DNA of 64,000 bases, from contig NC_132881.1 in assembly GCF_030463535.1 (NCBI RefSeq), positions 8,332,026 through 8,396,025 on the forward strand. Direction: 5' to 3'. The notes under the pieces are model-generated. The model made no database searches. It was not told the DNA's origin and worked only from the letters and a program-made list of their open reading frames with translations. Position 1 is the first letter of the stretch, and each line of letters opens with the position of its first letter. Made by a program: the position numbers and the translations under genes. This stretch comes from Salminus brasiliensis (lineage: Eukaryota > Chordata > Actinopteri > Characiformes > Bryconidae). Shown piece after piece: positions 41,471 to 54,200 of the stretch.

Positions 41471-43373
41471 TTAGGTCTTGTGCTTTGCCCTGGTCTCATG
41501 ATCCTTACCCCAGATTCTGAAGTTCAGAGTTTGTCCCAGTAAGTAGAGCATGATCACTACAAATATGTTGGATATGAAGAAGGCCATCAGGCCAACTGTA
41601 CTGAACCGACCAAGTAACGGATACACCCAAATGCCAACGCTCACATACACCCATATAACCCTGTGGGGAAAATACACAAAAAAACTTTGTATCAGCCCCT
41701 GAATGTACAGTCCTTTCAGTAGTTAGTTTAGTAAGAGGGTTGTAGTGTGATCGTGATAATAATTCCACTAAAGAAGAAACTACGGATGTAATACATTATT
41801 GGAAACTGTTATAAACCACATCCGCTATATGGACAAAAGAATTGGGACACCTGATCATTCATTGTTTCTTCTGAAAGGATGTCAAAAAAGTAACTGTCTC
41901 TACTGTCCAGGGAAGACTTTTTATAGGATTTTGGAGCAATGCTGTGAGGGACTAACTGCATTCATTGACCGAGGTTAGGATGTTGAATGATCACCACCCC
42001 ACCTCATCCTCAACTAATCACAAAAGCATTGGATGGAGCATCACCATCACTCCAGAGAACACAGTTGAGCTCCACAGCTCAATACCAGAGGGCTCTAAAC
42101 CCCTCTAGCCCACGCCTGGCATTAGGCATGTTGATCTGCTCCAGAGAGTCCTGTTCTATTGGCTGTGCTTCTCTACAGGGACTAGAAAAGCTGTGTGTGT
42201 ACATTTGCACATTTGTGTCAGCAAGTAGCTTCATGGGGTGTCCCCAAACATTGGGACATACAGTGTACTATATGATAACACCTCACTGCACTCAACAGAA
42301 ACAACATGCACCTACCAGCCTGAGTAAAATAATCCAGCAACCCCCAGGGCAGCCAAACCATTTCTGGTCTTTGGATAGATGTGGGGTTCAAGTATGACCT
42401 CGCCAAGTAAAACTGGAAGAACCAGGGTATGCTGTCACACATAACAGGTGATAGTTAGCAGTTGCAACAGTAGTAAAAGCAGCAGTATTATACAGTTATA
42501 TCCCTTGTTTCTTTGTGCCTCATTAAATCAGGAAATGTTTTGAAAATCATCTGAATATTTTAACTGGGATGCAGTTCAACTCGGGTGGGATGTCATTCCC
42601 GGTTCTGATATCTGACTTCTGAGCTAAATGGAATGCAGCATGACCATCGAAACAATATCAAAGCAAAAACAAAAAAAAAAAGACTATTAAATGAAAACTA
42701 ATTAACAAGACTAACCATGGCGTGGTTTGCCCATGGGGGAAAGAAATTATCCAGAGAGGCTGGGTAAACCAGCTGTCGATCATAGGTAAATATTCCCCAA
42801 AACAGCAGAACAACCAACTAAAGAAAAAGAAAAAAATATTAAGGCATACATCACAAAAATATTTCTCAAAGCCTTTGTTTGCAGTCTTTGTTGTAGGGCA
42901 AAGTGGAAAAGATTAATACATGAAAAATGTTTATGTGCTTATATATATATTTATTCTGAGTAGCACTGTAGGGTCTTTTGTAAAGAGTGTGATCTCACCA
43001 GTCCTAATGGAAAAGCAAAGACGGAGAAGAGCAAGTCCTTAGTTAGGCAAAGTAGTGTTACTTTGGAGCCTTTTCCCAGTGGCTGTAGGTCTTTCATAGA
43101 AGCCAATCCAAAGAACACCATCTGTACAATCTAAAGACAGCATTTACAATATTATACAATACACAACACACAAAAGCAGCACACACAAGTTCAAGCAATT
43201 AAACAGAAGCTAAATCTTACCAGATTTATAAAAGTGAGATATTTCCATGGCCCACCATAGGGAAATATTCCATCAGGTGGATCTTCCTTCCCTTTAGCAT
43301 ACAGATACTGCACAACGAAGGCATACCAACCAAAAGCAGCAACATGATAAAGTTTCTTCACAATGCCAGTCAT
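41471..43373 (-). CDS. adtrp: ADTRP/AIG1 family membrane FAHFA hydrolase (complete, 5 exons, 230 aa)
   Basis: AIG1 and ADTRP are multi-pass membrane threonine hydrolases that cleave fatty-acid esters of hydroxy fatty acids; ADTRP was also described as affecting tissue factor pathway inhibitor. Exons in gene order: 43373-43221, 43130-42999, 42817-42716, 42431-42316, 41660-41471. All junctions are GT-AG; the frame gives 230 residues, the length of human ADTRP. The catalytic Thr is T47 in GGPWKYLTFINL and the catalytic His is H130 in WANHAMHT, matching the family's T/H pair. Other hallmarks are LLFWGIFTYDRQLVYP, EPHIYPKTRNGL and GIWVYPLLG. Hydrophobic segments are spread along the protein; the tail is basic (HETRAKHKT). 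The T47/H130 spacing and length favour ADTRP over AIG1. Intron 4 carries a MITE (41824-42268). Nothing is broken. Confidence 0.93.
41824..42268 (+). mobile_element. MITE, 'ggacaaaa-tattggg' family, copy 2
   Basis: It starts tatatggacaaaagaattgg and ends cattgggacatacagtgta, with internal motifs shared with copy 1. It lies in adtrp intron 4, antisense to the gene. Confidence 0.65.
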
Positions 43374-43850
43374 GCCTACTCATCTAAGTCCTAGAAAAAA
43401 ACTAGAATAGCCCACAAAAATGAACCACAAGAACGTTCTGTACTGAGAAATGCAGAGATGCAGTCTTATTAGATTTCTGAAGAAGCTTTAACAGAAAAAA
43501 ATGTTAATCTTACAGGATAAAAAAAAAGGTTCTGGGGGATTAGGAAGGGGGAAAGTCCAGCTCAAACAAAGGATTCACTGTGGCAGCTTTCTTATAACAC
43601 TTCTAATTTAAAATTTAGGTCATGTGAAATACATCATTTTGGCAAGTTGTGTTGATAAGGCTCATCTCAATTCATGAATTCATTTCGGTATAGAAGTTAT
43701 GTTATATATCAAATCCATGTTATTGTTCAAATTAAGACCTACTAATTATTTCAGTAAATTAGACTGGACACAGAAGCACACCCTAGGTAATTACCCTGGG
43801 TAATTTCCACAACCCAACGCATGCGGAGTTCATAAAAGTAACCCAGATAC

Positions 43851-44339
43851 ACTACGTGGACAAAAGTATTAGGACATCTACATATTACACCTACAGAAGC
43901 TTTTTTATGACATCCCATTCCTAACCCATAGGGAATCATATGGAGTTGGTCCCCCTTTGCTGCTCTAACAGAAGGCATGGTAGTCTGTAGTAACTGAGCC
44001 AGCAGAGCGTTGGGGACATGTGCATTGTCATGTGTTTCGGCACTCTGCGACCCTGCTCTCTAACATAACATGGTCTCCCACTTTCAATAATTACCACTCA
44101 GTTTACTGTGTGAAATCATGGGAGGGAAGAAACTTTGCAGACTGACTGTGACATACTTTTGCAGTGCCATGCTGGAATTTAGTGAGCTCTTTAGAACCAC
44201 CCATTCTTTCACTAATGTGTGTAAAGGTAGACTGCATGGCTAGGTGCTTGATTTTATTCACATGTGGCAATGGGACTGAATGAAACACCCAAATTCAATG
44301 ATTAAGAGGTGAGGTCCCAATACTTTTGTCCATATAGTG
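43851..44339. mobile_element. Tc1/mariner-type MITE with TA target duplication
   Basis: The left end cactacgtggacaaaagta and the right end (reverse) cactatatggacaaaagta form inverted repeats of about 25 bp. TA lies on both sides (43849-43850, 44340-44341). It is 489 bp without coding capacity. It sits just upstream of adtrp exon 1. Confidence 0.75.
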
Positions 44340-44479
44340 TACATGGGTTCTTGAATCCAGCACTGGGTTGTTTTCTTTTGATGTTTTGTTTGTTTTTCCA
44401 TTTCCTATTCATATTAAATATTTCATATAGCAACAAACAGCAATTATGGGATTTAAGCACAAACAACCCTATGGCCTCT

Positions 44480-45210
44480 TTTCTACTGCAGGGCCAAATA
44501 GGTACTGTACTGGTGCAGACCCGTTAGACTGCCTACAGGGTTTTTTGGCCATTTGCTCTCTTGCTAAATCAGGACCTGCAAGTGCACAGAGTCTCTTAAT
44601 AAGTAGGCAACAGTCTTGCACTACACCTTACAGTACCCTTACAGTACCTAACTAACTGAAGCCCCAATTCATTGCTATCATTGTGTAATCTGCAGCAATA
44701 AATAACACTCATTAGGAGGCCATATTATAGATGTAGTCTGCAAAATAATGTTAGAATCTACTTAAATAAGCTGGATGAGGTTTGATACGGGTGTGTAATG
44801 ACTTCAGCATGCAGTTAACACTATGCTAACAGATCGCTACAGAGTTATATAATCACAAAATCATGAACATAGTCCAGCACAGCTGTTACACACCAACTGA
44901 CTAAAGGATGCTAAACTTTTTTTATGCTACAGTGCTAAAGTATACTTGTTGCCACACTAATGATCAGTAGACCTGAGGAGTCCTAAAACAGAACAACTAT
45001 TCTTGTACTTATTAGATACAGTCTCAGCCATTTTCTGTACTGGAAATATAAAGCACAAAGGTGACACAAATACGGAGCCAATCAGCAAATGCCTACATCA
45101 TTAAGTCCTCCCACCGAACCTCTATGCGACCCCAAGTACGGTTTCGTTAACCTTCTGAGTAAACGTTCTGTGCCGAACCATGTCTGTGCGGGAACCCCCT
45201 TTGTGCCTAT
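44480..45210. mobile_element. Possible non-autonomous hAT-like element
   Basis: The left part 'ttttctactgcagggccaaa' followed by aggtactgtactgg and the right part with aagtacggtttcgttaacc and gtgccgaaccatgtctgtg resemble the two ends of fish hAT MITEs. Exact ends and target duplication could not be fixed. Confidence 0.35.
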
Positions 45211-48062
45211 GAAATCCTGATGGATCATAAATCCTGATCATATCAAGATGCTGGGGAGTGATGTGAAACAAGCTGTGGCAAGAAACCCACAAACATCACA
45301 CAACTGAAAGAATTCTGCATGGAGAAGTGGGAAAACCTTCCTTCTAGGTGATGGCAGTCTTAGTAGACAGTCTTAGTAGACTAGTAGACAGTTATAAGAA
45401 ATTTTAAGTTGTTCCAGCTATTATAGCATAGGTGACTTTTATTATTGTCATAGATCATAGTCATGTTACCTTCATCTATCAACATAGTTTAAATATACAT
45501 GTGGAATTAACCAAATATACATATCTTTAAATATGTAAAAAATGTATGTCAGCTATAAATTGACAAGTGTCATAAAATGGGCCACAATTGACCCTCTAAG
45601 ACATTGGAAACAAACCAAATCCAAGTTACTTTTTAGGTGCAGTTAATAAATAAATGAAAATTAACCCATTTACTGGGTCATTACTATAATCCAGCAAAAC
45701 GACCCAACAGGCTCAACTCAGCTTTGTTTTTGTATTTGTTAAGATTTCATCAATAACAGTGTAGCTAGTCTTAATTGAGGTGAAGTTTCAGTTGTGTAAC
45801 ATGAGCATTTAAGAAATTCAAATGCTGATAAATGTTATTTTAATTTTGTCCACTTTTATCCAATATTAATTTGTCGTTTCCCCTATGCTTGAAATGATCC
45901 ATTACCACCCCGTTACACAAAATATACAGAGAAAACAAAACAATATTCAAAGTAAAGCCATACAGTTAACTACTGGAAACAAGATGTTAAAAATAAAAGC
46001 AAATTTACAATTAAATATGGTGTATATCTTTATTTTATATAATACAATGTATTTATATATAAAGTTTATATACAGTATAACAAAGAACTGGATATGACTG
46101 AATAAAACATAACATTCTATAAAGTCCTATAAACTACAAATGTATTTAAAATGAATATACAACATTACGGTTCAATACATCACTTGGTATAAAATTAAAG
46201 CTAATATTCTGTATGTATTTTTGCCCACTGCGGGACTAATAAAGGACTATCTTATCTTATCTTACAACATTTCATTTTTAAACCTAAACTATTTTGGTGG
46301 CCTTTTAAACAACAAAGAAATCTGATGATCAAAGCACTTACCCAGTGCTTTTGGATGGCAGTGTATATGTACTGTATAAAGACACTTGGATTACATCTGC
46401 ACTCATGTAGTAAGCAAACACAACTATCCACAGCAATATACAGACAGTTCCCAACCCATGGCTTTTCAGTTCATTCCACATTCTGCAACTGCTGGGTTAA
46501 CACTACCAGAAACTGAGCAGACCTATCATTTACAGCATCTTGCATCATTTACACATTTTCAGTAAAGAAAATTCAGAAAAAAAGATCAGTAAGCCCAGCA
46601 GCTGTGTTAGTTATGCAGCCAATCTGCATATTTCTGTAATAGTACATCTCTACAAAGGCTGAAATTTCTGAAGCAATCTGATCTGGTACTGAAACAGTTG
46701 ACTTGTGCCGTCAGTCTTCTCTCATACTTGTCAAGGTGTCTACCCAAAACACACACAAAAAACAACAACATATGAATATTTACTAGTAGGCTCTAGACTC
46801 ATTGACTGTTAAAATGACAGTAAAATCACATGCAATACCTACATTCTCTATAATAACTTTATTCATCCTATGTAACAGTAGAAAGTAGAAAAGCATGCTA
46901 AATATATAGACAGTCAATACATTACTTGCAAATAAATGCAAACTTATTATTATTATTATTGTCCCAATATTGAAATTATGGCTGATATATATGATATAGA
47001 CAAATGCACTACACAAAACCCTTCTGCAGCCTCCGGTATAACCATAACAGCTGCTGATAGCCCTAATGTACTGATATGATGTTTATATCGCAATTTACAT
47101 ATCTAGTTCTTTACTATTACACCCTTATTTATATGGAATGCTTTAAAAATGCAGATATATTCAGTATTTCTCAGATATAATTACAGTAGCCTATGCAAAC
47201 ACTGAGTGGATTTCTGTTGATCTGGACAGCAGTGATGACATGGAGCTTTTATGTTTATGTACGTTTAATAAAGGGGGAGGTTCACCGTTCCATGTTTTCC
47301 TGAAAATTGCAGTGGTTATAGAACATATTTTTTTATTTTTAGAAATGATTTTTCAGATCCTACATGAAGCTAAACCAGTTAAAATCTATGATCATGTTAT
47401 TTCATGCACTAAGCAAGTGTGTATTTTTCCATCTGTTTATCACTAAACACGACAGTTACACAACATGATTTTTACTTATTCTCAGTGTGGCAGACTCTGT
47501 GCTGGTTGGCTTTAGTAATTTTCAGATTTGTATCAGTTGAAGTCAACAGTTGGAGAGAGAATTGAGTAGTGTGTGAGTGGCAAAGACCAGTTGAAGCATA
47601 TCAAACGTTTGTCTTTCTTGATCCGACTCGTAATCTTATAGAGCGCCATATCAATAGCCAAAGAAAACTAAGCATGAAAAGTGCTGTTTTTAAGGCAGCT
47701 TCTTATTTAAATTTTACAGTCATACTTAAATGATGCAGCAGCTACATTCTGACACTAGTAATGTCTGATGATGCAGCACCATTTAAATGAAAAGGAAATT
47801 CGTAGAATCTGCCTTCAGAGAGCCTCCAATATGTGCTGTGTTACTCACTTCCAACTCTGCAATCTGTACAGACCACATTGTTGTTGGTCAGTGCAAATAG
47901 TGGAGCAATGATATGGGTTCTATGTAACGCGAGGCAAGCATGTTTGATTTGGTTTCCGCAACAGGTTCCAGCTGTGTAGTGTATAGAGATGGACCATTCG
48001 CCATTAAACAAATAGCAAAACTCAATTAGGAAGTGTATGACACTCAGTCTTTGTATAATTTG
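45211..48062. other. Intergenic stretch between adtrp and fam83h
   Basis: No gene recognised on either strand. It contains a minimal LINE tail at 46215-46266 (cactgcgggactaataaag then atcttatctta) and AT-rich DNA. I searched it on the minus strand for a last fam83h exon and found none that I could support. Confidence 0.4.
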
Positions 48063-48250
48063 CTACACTGTTAAAAGTATAAGATCCTTGAGGGCCATTT
48101 GGAGGTTCTTCCATTTGAAACTGTGGAGGAACCTCTTATGGTGCCTTTAGAAGAAAAAGCTTCCTTGAAGGTTCCTCAAAGCACCTTAAGAGGTTCCTCC
48201 ACAATTTTTAATTGAAGAACCTCCAAAAGTGAAATATTTTTGACAGTGTA
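48063..48250. mobile_element. Fold-back MITE (two inverted arms of about 90 bp)
   Basis: Left arm tacactgttaaaag...; right arm, in reverse, tacactgtcaaaaa.... Both arms carry tttggaggttctt and tgtggaggaacctctta in the same order. The whole can fold into one hairpin. It begins 32 bp beyond the fam83h in-frame stop. Confidence 0.8.
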
Positions 48251-48281
48251 CCAATTTAAAAGTCGTGAAATGTTCATGAGG

Positions 48282-51200
48282 TTATTCATGTTGAATATGG
48301 AAAGTATGCCATATTTTACTCACCTGAAAACGGCTGTAAACTCTCTTCTCTTTCCGCATGCTCTCAATCTTTTTAAGCAGGTTTTCTCGCTCCTCTGGAG
48401 TGGTCTTGGAAGACCAAATCTTGGACTTACTTTGTAGCAGGCCAGAAATCTTTTGATCTTGTTTTGTGGTCCCATTAGCCTCCTCTTCTTTAGTATCACA
48501 ACTGTCAGCGAGACTCATCTTTGATGCTCTTCCTTGGTTCTTAGCGGATATCTGCTCCAGAAGAACTTTTGTGTCATCTCTAAGGTTGCTGCATGAAAGA
48601 ACATTTATAGTAGAGGACTGATGAGTAGGCTTTTGTGCAGCAGGAGGCTGCTGATTTGCTAAATCAGTGCATGGAGCCTCCTTCTGTGGTCTTGGAGACT
48701 GCTCCGCATTGTTCGATCCACCACTTGTTCCATCTGTTGTGGTCTCTTGTATTTTATTTACGCTGTCATTGTCCAGATCTGAGGGAGCTTGAACAGTCAC
48801 ATGGCTCGTCGAGTCAACTGATGCTTCTTGCTGCAGTGTTTGCTCTTTTGTAGGCTCCCCATTTTGATCCTTGTCCTTACTTTCCTCTTTAGGGTCAGGT
48901 GGACAACTGATGTGCTGAACGGTTTGAATCTCTGTTTCTTGCAGGTTTACAGGTTGGCAGACTTCCGCTGAACTATGGCTAGGATTATCAGTCACTGAAG
49001 AGAGACTCATCAATGGGCTAGGGTTTTTGTCACTAGTAAGTGGACACGGAGACTCTGTGGAGGCCTCACCTGGCTCAGAACCTTTCGAATGTTCTATCAA
49101 TGAGCTAGTGTTTGTCAGGCTGACTTTTTGAGATGCCCCGTCATCTGTCTTAGTAGTGTTTGTGAGTGAGCTGGTTTCTGGTAGGCTTTTACATGACTCA
49201 CTTTCTGCTAGAGTGGACTGATCAGATGAAGTAATTTGACTACATGAACTAGTTTCCACTGGACTGTCTTCTGTAGATGCCGTTGTGTCTGTTTGAGTAG
49301 TGCTGGCAACAGAAATAGCTGAGGCATTCACACCCAAGTCCTTTTCTGATGGCATTTTGCTGTTAGGTGAGTTCATCTCTGAGGAGGGTGTGTTGACAAC
49401 GGAAGGAGACAAGTCACATGCAGTATGTTCAGAGCTTTCGTTGGACGGTAAAGTGCTTGTGGCTGGGCCTGTTTCTGTTGGCATTAGGCTTACATCTGAA
49501 CTAGTTTCTGGTGGAAAAACTGTAGTTGATGCAGTGTTCACAGATTGCTGTTTAGTTGAGAGGTCCTCAGGGGATGCAGTAGTTGGTGATGCAGTGTTTG
49601 CCAAGTCAGAGGCTTGATGTTGGGTACACTCTGTCTTTACTTCACTTAGAGGCTGTGAAGGACCAGTCTCTTTGGCAGTGGTATGCTGAGCAGTGTCTAC
49701 CCCTTCAGCATGGTTTGCTGCGCTGGAAGGCTGTGAAGGACCAGTGTCTGCTTCAGTGGTATGCTGAGCAGTGTCTGTCCCTTCAGCATGGCTCGCTGTG
49801 CTGGGAGGCTGTGAAGGTACAGTCTCTTTTGCAGTGGTATGCGGAGCAGTGTCCTTCCTATCAGCATGGCTTGCTGCATTGGGAGGCTGTGAAAGACCAG
49901 TCTCTGCTCCAGTGGTATGCTGAGCAGTGTCCGTCCCTTCAGCAAGGCTTGCTGCACTGGGAGGCTGTGAAGGACCAGTCTTTGCTACAGTGGTATGCTG
50001 AGCAGTGTCTGTCCCTTCAGCAAGGCTTGCTGCACTGGGAGGCTGTGAAGGACCAGTCTTTGCTACAGTGGTATGCTGAGCAGTGTCCGTCCCTTCAGCA
50101 AGGCTTGCTGCACTGGGAGGCTGTGAAGGACCAGTCTTTGCTACAGTGGTATGCTGAGCAGTGTCCGTCCCTTCAGCAAGGCTTGCTGCACTGGGAGGCT
50201 GTGAAGGTACAGTCTCTGCTGCAGGGGTATGCACAGTTGTTTCTGTCTGCTTAGCATTTCCTTTCTCTGCTGGAGCAGAATGTTGGAAATTCCCTGTTTC
50301 TTCTTCTACTGAAGTGGGGTGTTGAGAAGGGCCAGTCTCTTTTGCAGAGGTATGCTGCTGAGCAGTGTCAATGTTAGAATGGCCTGTTGCAATGAGATGT
50401 TGGGAGAGACCACTTGTGAGGGAGACACAGTCTGTTGGACTCTTTTTTGGTGATGGTGAACTGGAATGTCCTGAATCAATAACTTTGGGCAATTTAGTCT
50501 GTGAAGAGACATTTGGAATGGGACTCAACTGGCTTGAAGGTTTAGTTGCTTTATGGAACTGTAGGCCTGGATTTGCACCAGAAGCACTGTTGTCAGTTGT
50601 TTTAAGGGATGAGTCATGCTCTTCAGTAAGCTGTTGCTTCAGCTTGATTTTCTCAGCATCTGTAGCACTTGTAGAAATTGCTCTAAGAGAACTGTCACAT
50701 TTAAGAGGACCGTGTTCCTCTGTCATCTTAGAATCATGGGATTTGTGCTTCAGGTTTTTATCAGGTAAGATTTGTGAGCTTAGTGCCTTAGTATTCGACT
50801 CCTGAGAAGCACCCAATGGACATTTTTGCGAAGATGCAGGTAGCAAAGCTGTTGCAGCCTGTGGAATTTTGGGAGTCTCTTTTTCTTCATTTCTGTCAGT
50901 AGGGAGAGATGCCTTTGACTTATTAGGCTCTTTGGAGACTTTGTCTTTGGTAGACAAGTTTGTTTGTGCAAGTTCAGCTTTTCGTTTGGCGGCTAACTCT
51001 TTAAAATACCTCAGTCTACATTCAGGATCATTCATATCTATGAACGATAATGACCCCTGCGAAATAGCAGGTGTGAGTTGATTTTTTGCACTTTCTGAAA
51101 CTTGAGGTTGAAGCCTCTGAGAAAGAGCTCTTTCTGGTTGAGAATCTTTTTGAGCCACTTCAGTAGCCTCACCTTTATCACCTGCTGATTCTTCCTTTGT

Positions 51201-54200
51201 TTTACCTGGAAGGTCTTCAGATCCAGTCTTCGGTGTGGAATCGAAAGATGATGGCTTTACAAGACTGCTCCACTGAAAAGGTTTTCTTGTGTCAGGTCTC
51301 TTTTTCTCCAAGATATTGGAAACAACAGTTGATTTTTTTAATATGTCATCCTCATTATTCTGACTCGATGAACTGCTTACATCATCTGAAGTGTGCTGTT
51401 CCAGATTAGAGCTAAAAATCAGTGAATGCCTCAATCTTGAGCTCCTCTGTAGAGCTAGATTGGGCCTCCTCCGGAAACTTTCTTCACGAGTCAAATTACT
51501 TTCTTTAGGTTCTTCCTGTTTGTCACCTTCAGTAGTACATGAGGACTCTGAAGTTGTTGTTGGTGTTTGTTTAGCATTTGCTAGATATGTCCTAAAACCT
51601 ACTTGACAGTCAAGTGACTTCTCAGGCAGAGATAAGTTGTCCAAGGTCTTAACGTTCAACTTGGAAGTGGGAGCCTTGGTAAACCCACTGCTGTCTTGCC
51701 TTGTCTCAGAAATTTCAGATTCACAGGGCCTGCCCTGGATGACATGGGGGGCATTATCAAAGGAACCAGTTCTTTGAAGATCTGCCATGTCCTCAAGTCC
51801 TGAGTGCTGAAGTGCAGTGAGATATGAGCTGATCCTCCAATCTCGTAATCCTTCTTTTTGGTCTTGTCGTTTGTGGTGTACATTAAAAAAATGTTTCTGT
51901 TCTGGTAGGTTTGGCTGTGTTGGCGAGGTCTGGCAAGTGTAGCTTTGGCCCATACTATGTCTCCTGGGAGGTGACTGAATGGGCACCAACAAATTCCCAG
52001 CAGGTACTTTTTCCACAGTAGGACAGGAATGTAGGTATCTTTGGACATGGTCATAACCACCTGGTGGTTCTGCATCACCCAGCTCATGAGGAAACTCCGG
52101 TCCTGGATACTGATCTAACTGATTGTAGCTGTAGTCCCTAGATGCCCCATACATTTCATAGCCTGGCTCTGGGCCTGTCCTCTGATTGAAATACTGCTCT
52201 CTAGAAAAGGGGGTACTAATCTCCAAACCCTCAATATTTTGCTCCCCTCTGTGTCCTGTATTAATCTGAGAATAATTTGGAACCCCTGTGTACCCATGTC
52301 TTCTAAAGCCACCCATGTCCTTGTTTGGGCCTTTCATTCTTCTCTGGTCCAAGAAGGAATGTTCCTCTCTGAACTGTTGGCTGGCATGCACTGGAAGAGG
52401 AATATGCTCATCTGTGGAGCTGTGCACTGATTCACCTCTCCTAAAAGATAATATATTGGGTTGAACTTTCACATGGTCTTCAAATGAATGCCCAGGCCAT
52501 TCTGCACGTATGTTTTCAACAGGTGGATGTTCTCTCATAAAGATATTGGTGTTTTCCATCTTATGTTTTCGAGGAATGTTGCCATAATCTTCTACATATC
52601 TCATGGCATTTTCAGCAACCAGCGGCTCTGACTGAGCAAACAGAATTCGAAACTCTTCATCAAAGGTAGCCACAAACTGTCCAATAAATACATGAGCCAT
52701 GCAGCGATTAATCTTCTCGAAAGACCACATAAAGCTTTAAAAAAAAGAAAGAAACACAAACAAAACCACAGATCAGATTAATAAAACTAAATATATAGTC
52801 TAGAACATATTCACAAATGACACAGAAATCATTTTACCTGTAGTTGCCACTCAGAACAATTTTACAGTCCACCAGTATAAAGCGATTCATCATCTGACCT
52901 TTGAAGGACTTCCCTGTGTGGCAAAAGTAGGTGCTGCCAGAGACAGTCCTAACTCGCAGAGACTGTACAGAAAAAGGAGACAGTTAGTTGAACCCTAGTG
53001 ATCAAGTGACCTTATGTTCCTTGTAACAGATATGTGGCTAAAATCAAAAACAGATTTAATGCAGAAGGTCAGGTAAGGCTCAGGTGTGAGAGGGCATAGG
53101 GCATGATCCATCTCCCAAATTTCTGTTATGTTATAACTCCTCCAAGGCTTAAAGCATATATGCCAACATTTACTTTAACACTCACAGGCTCTACTCTAAA
53201 CCCAAAAGTCAAGCATACAAACAGAAAAACCTAGACAAGAAACTGTGAGTAATCCTCTGGTGGGTCACAGTGTGTGGGAAAAATAGGTTGTGAGGCAGCT
53301 GGAATTCATATAGTTAAACCTTTTTTTCCCTTCTGAAATATTTTAGGGCCAAAGAGGAAGTCACTCTGTTGCTGCACTGTAGATACTTGTGGCAAACCCC
53401 ACCAGTTACACAGCATTGCTGTCTGCCTTAGCATGTTTGGGGGAAGGTAGTTATTACTTGAATTACTGTGGTCGCTTTTAGACAAAAGGCTGAAATGATG
53501 CTCATGTTTTCCAAGATCACACTGCCAGTGCAATTTTGTATTTTTAGCTTTTTTTTATTTTTAATTTTAGCTAAATTTATTTTAAAAGCCTAAATGTAAG
53601 TCCCACATAAAATAGAGCAAACGTTGCGTTTCACCTGCTATGCTATACACTGAACTATTTAAATGTAACATTCCTGCCTAGTATTTATTATGTAATGTCA
53701 TTATTTCATAGGTAATTACAGTTCTATGTCTAATTTACCCAAAATTAAGAAACTAATGAGACGAGAGCATGGCCAGTTGTGTTCTCTCAGACTCTGCATG
53801 CTGATGGCAACATAATATGCTCAGAATATGCAGCAGAAGACAGAAACTAATATAGCCAATATAATGAAAAGGTCATGTGACCGGCAGAAGAGTATGTGAA
53901 CATTATATGGCAAGCATCATCATCTAGAATTGGACTCTTAGGAGAAGATAAACATGAACCTAATGCCAGGTGTGAGCTACAATGGTGTAAAGACCCAAGC
54001 ATTCAGCTGTAAAGCAGTGAGACTATGTTTTCTGAAATGATGGTGCTCTATCCAATCCAAATGGGATCATCCTATGACGTTTTCAGCAATGCTCCAAAAT
54101 CTTGTAGATCGCCTTCCCTGGACAGTGAGACAGGTACTTCAACAAAACCAAGATAAAGCAGGGTTTGTATTATACAATATATAGCGTGCCCCTCTCTGCA

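Noticed and set aside
47555-47700. Minus-strand piece with basic residues (ITSRIKKDKRLICF) considered as the last fam83h exon
   Set aside because: The acceptor is plausible and the frame fits phase 0, but the sequence shows no likeness to the FAM83H tail that I recall and has no other support.
49583-50254. Plus-strand open frame of 223 codons with 26-residue repeats
   Set aside because: It is the mirror of the fam83h coding minisatellite; a 78-bp period keeps any stop-free frame open on both strands. No splice, start or similarity evidence supports a separate gene.
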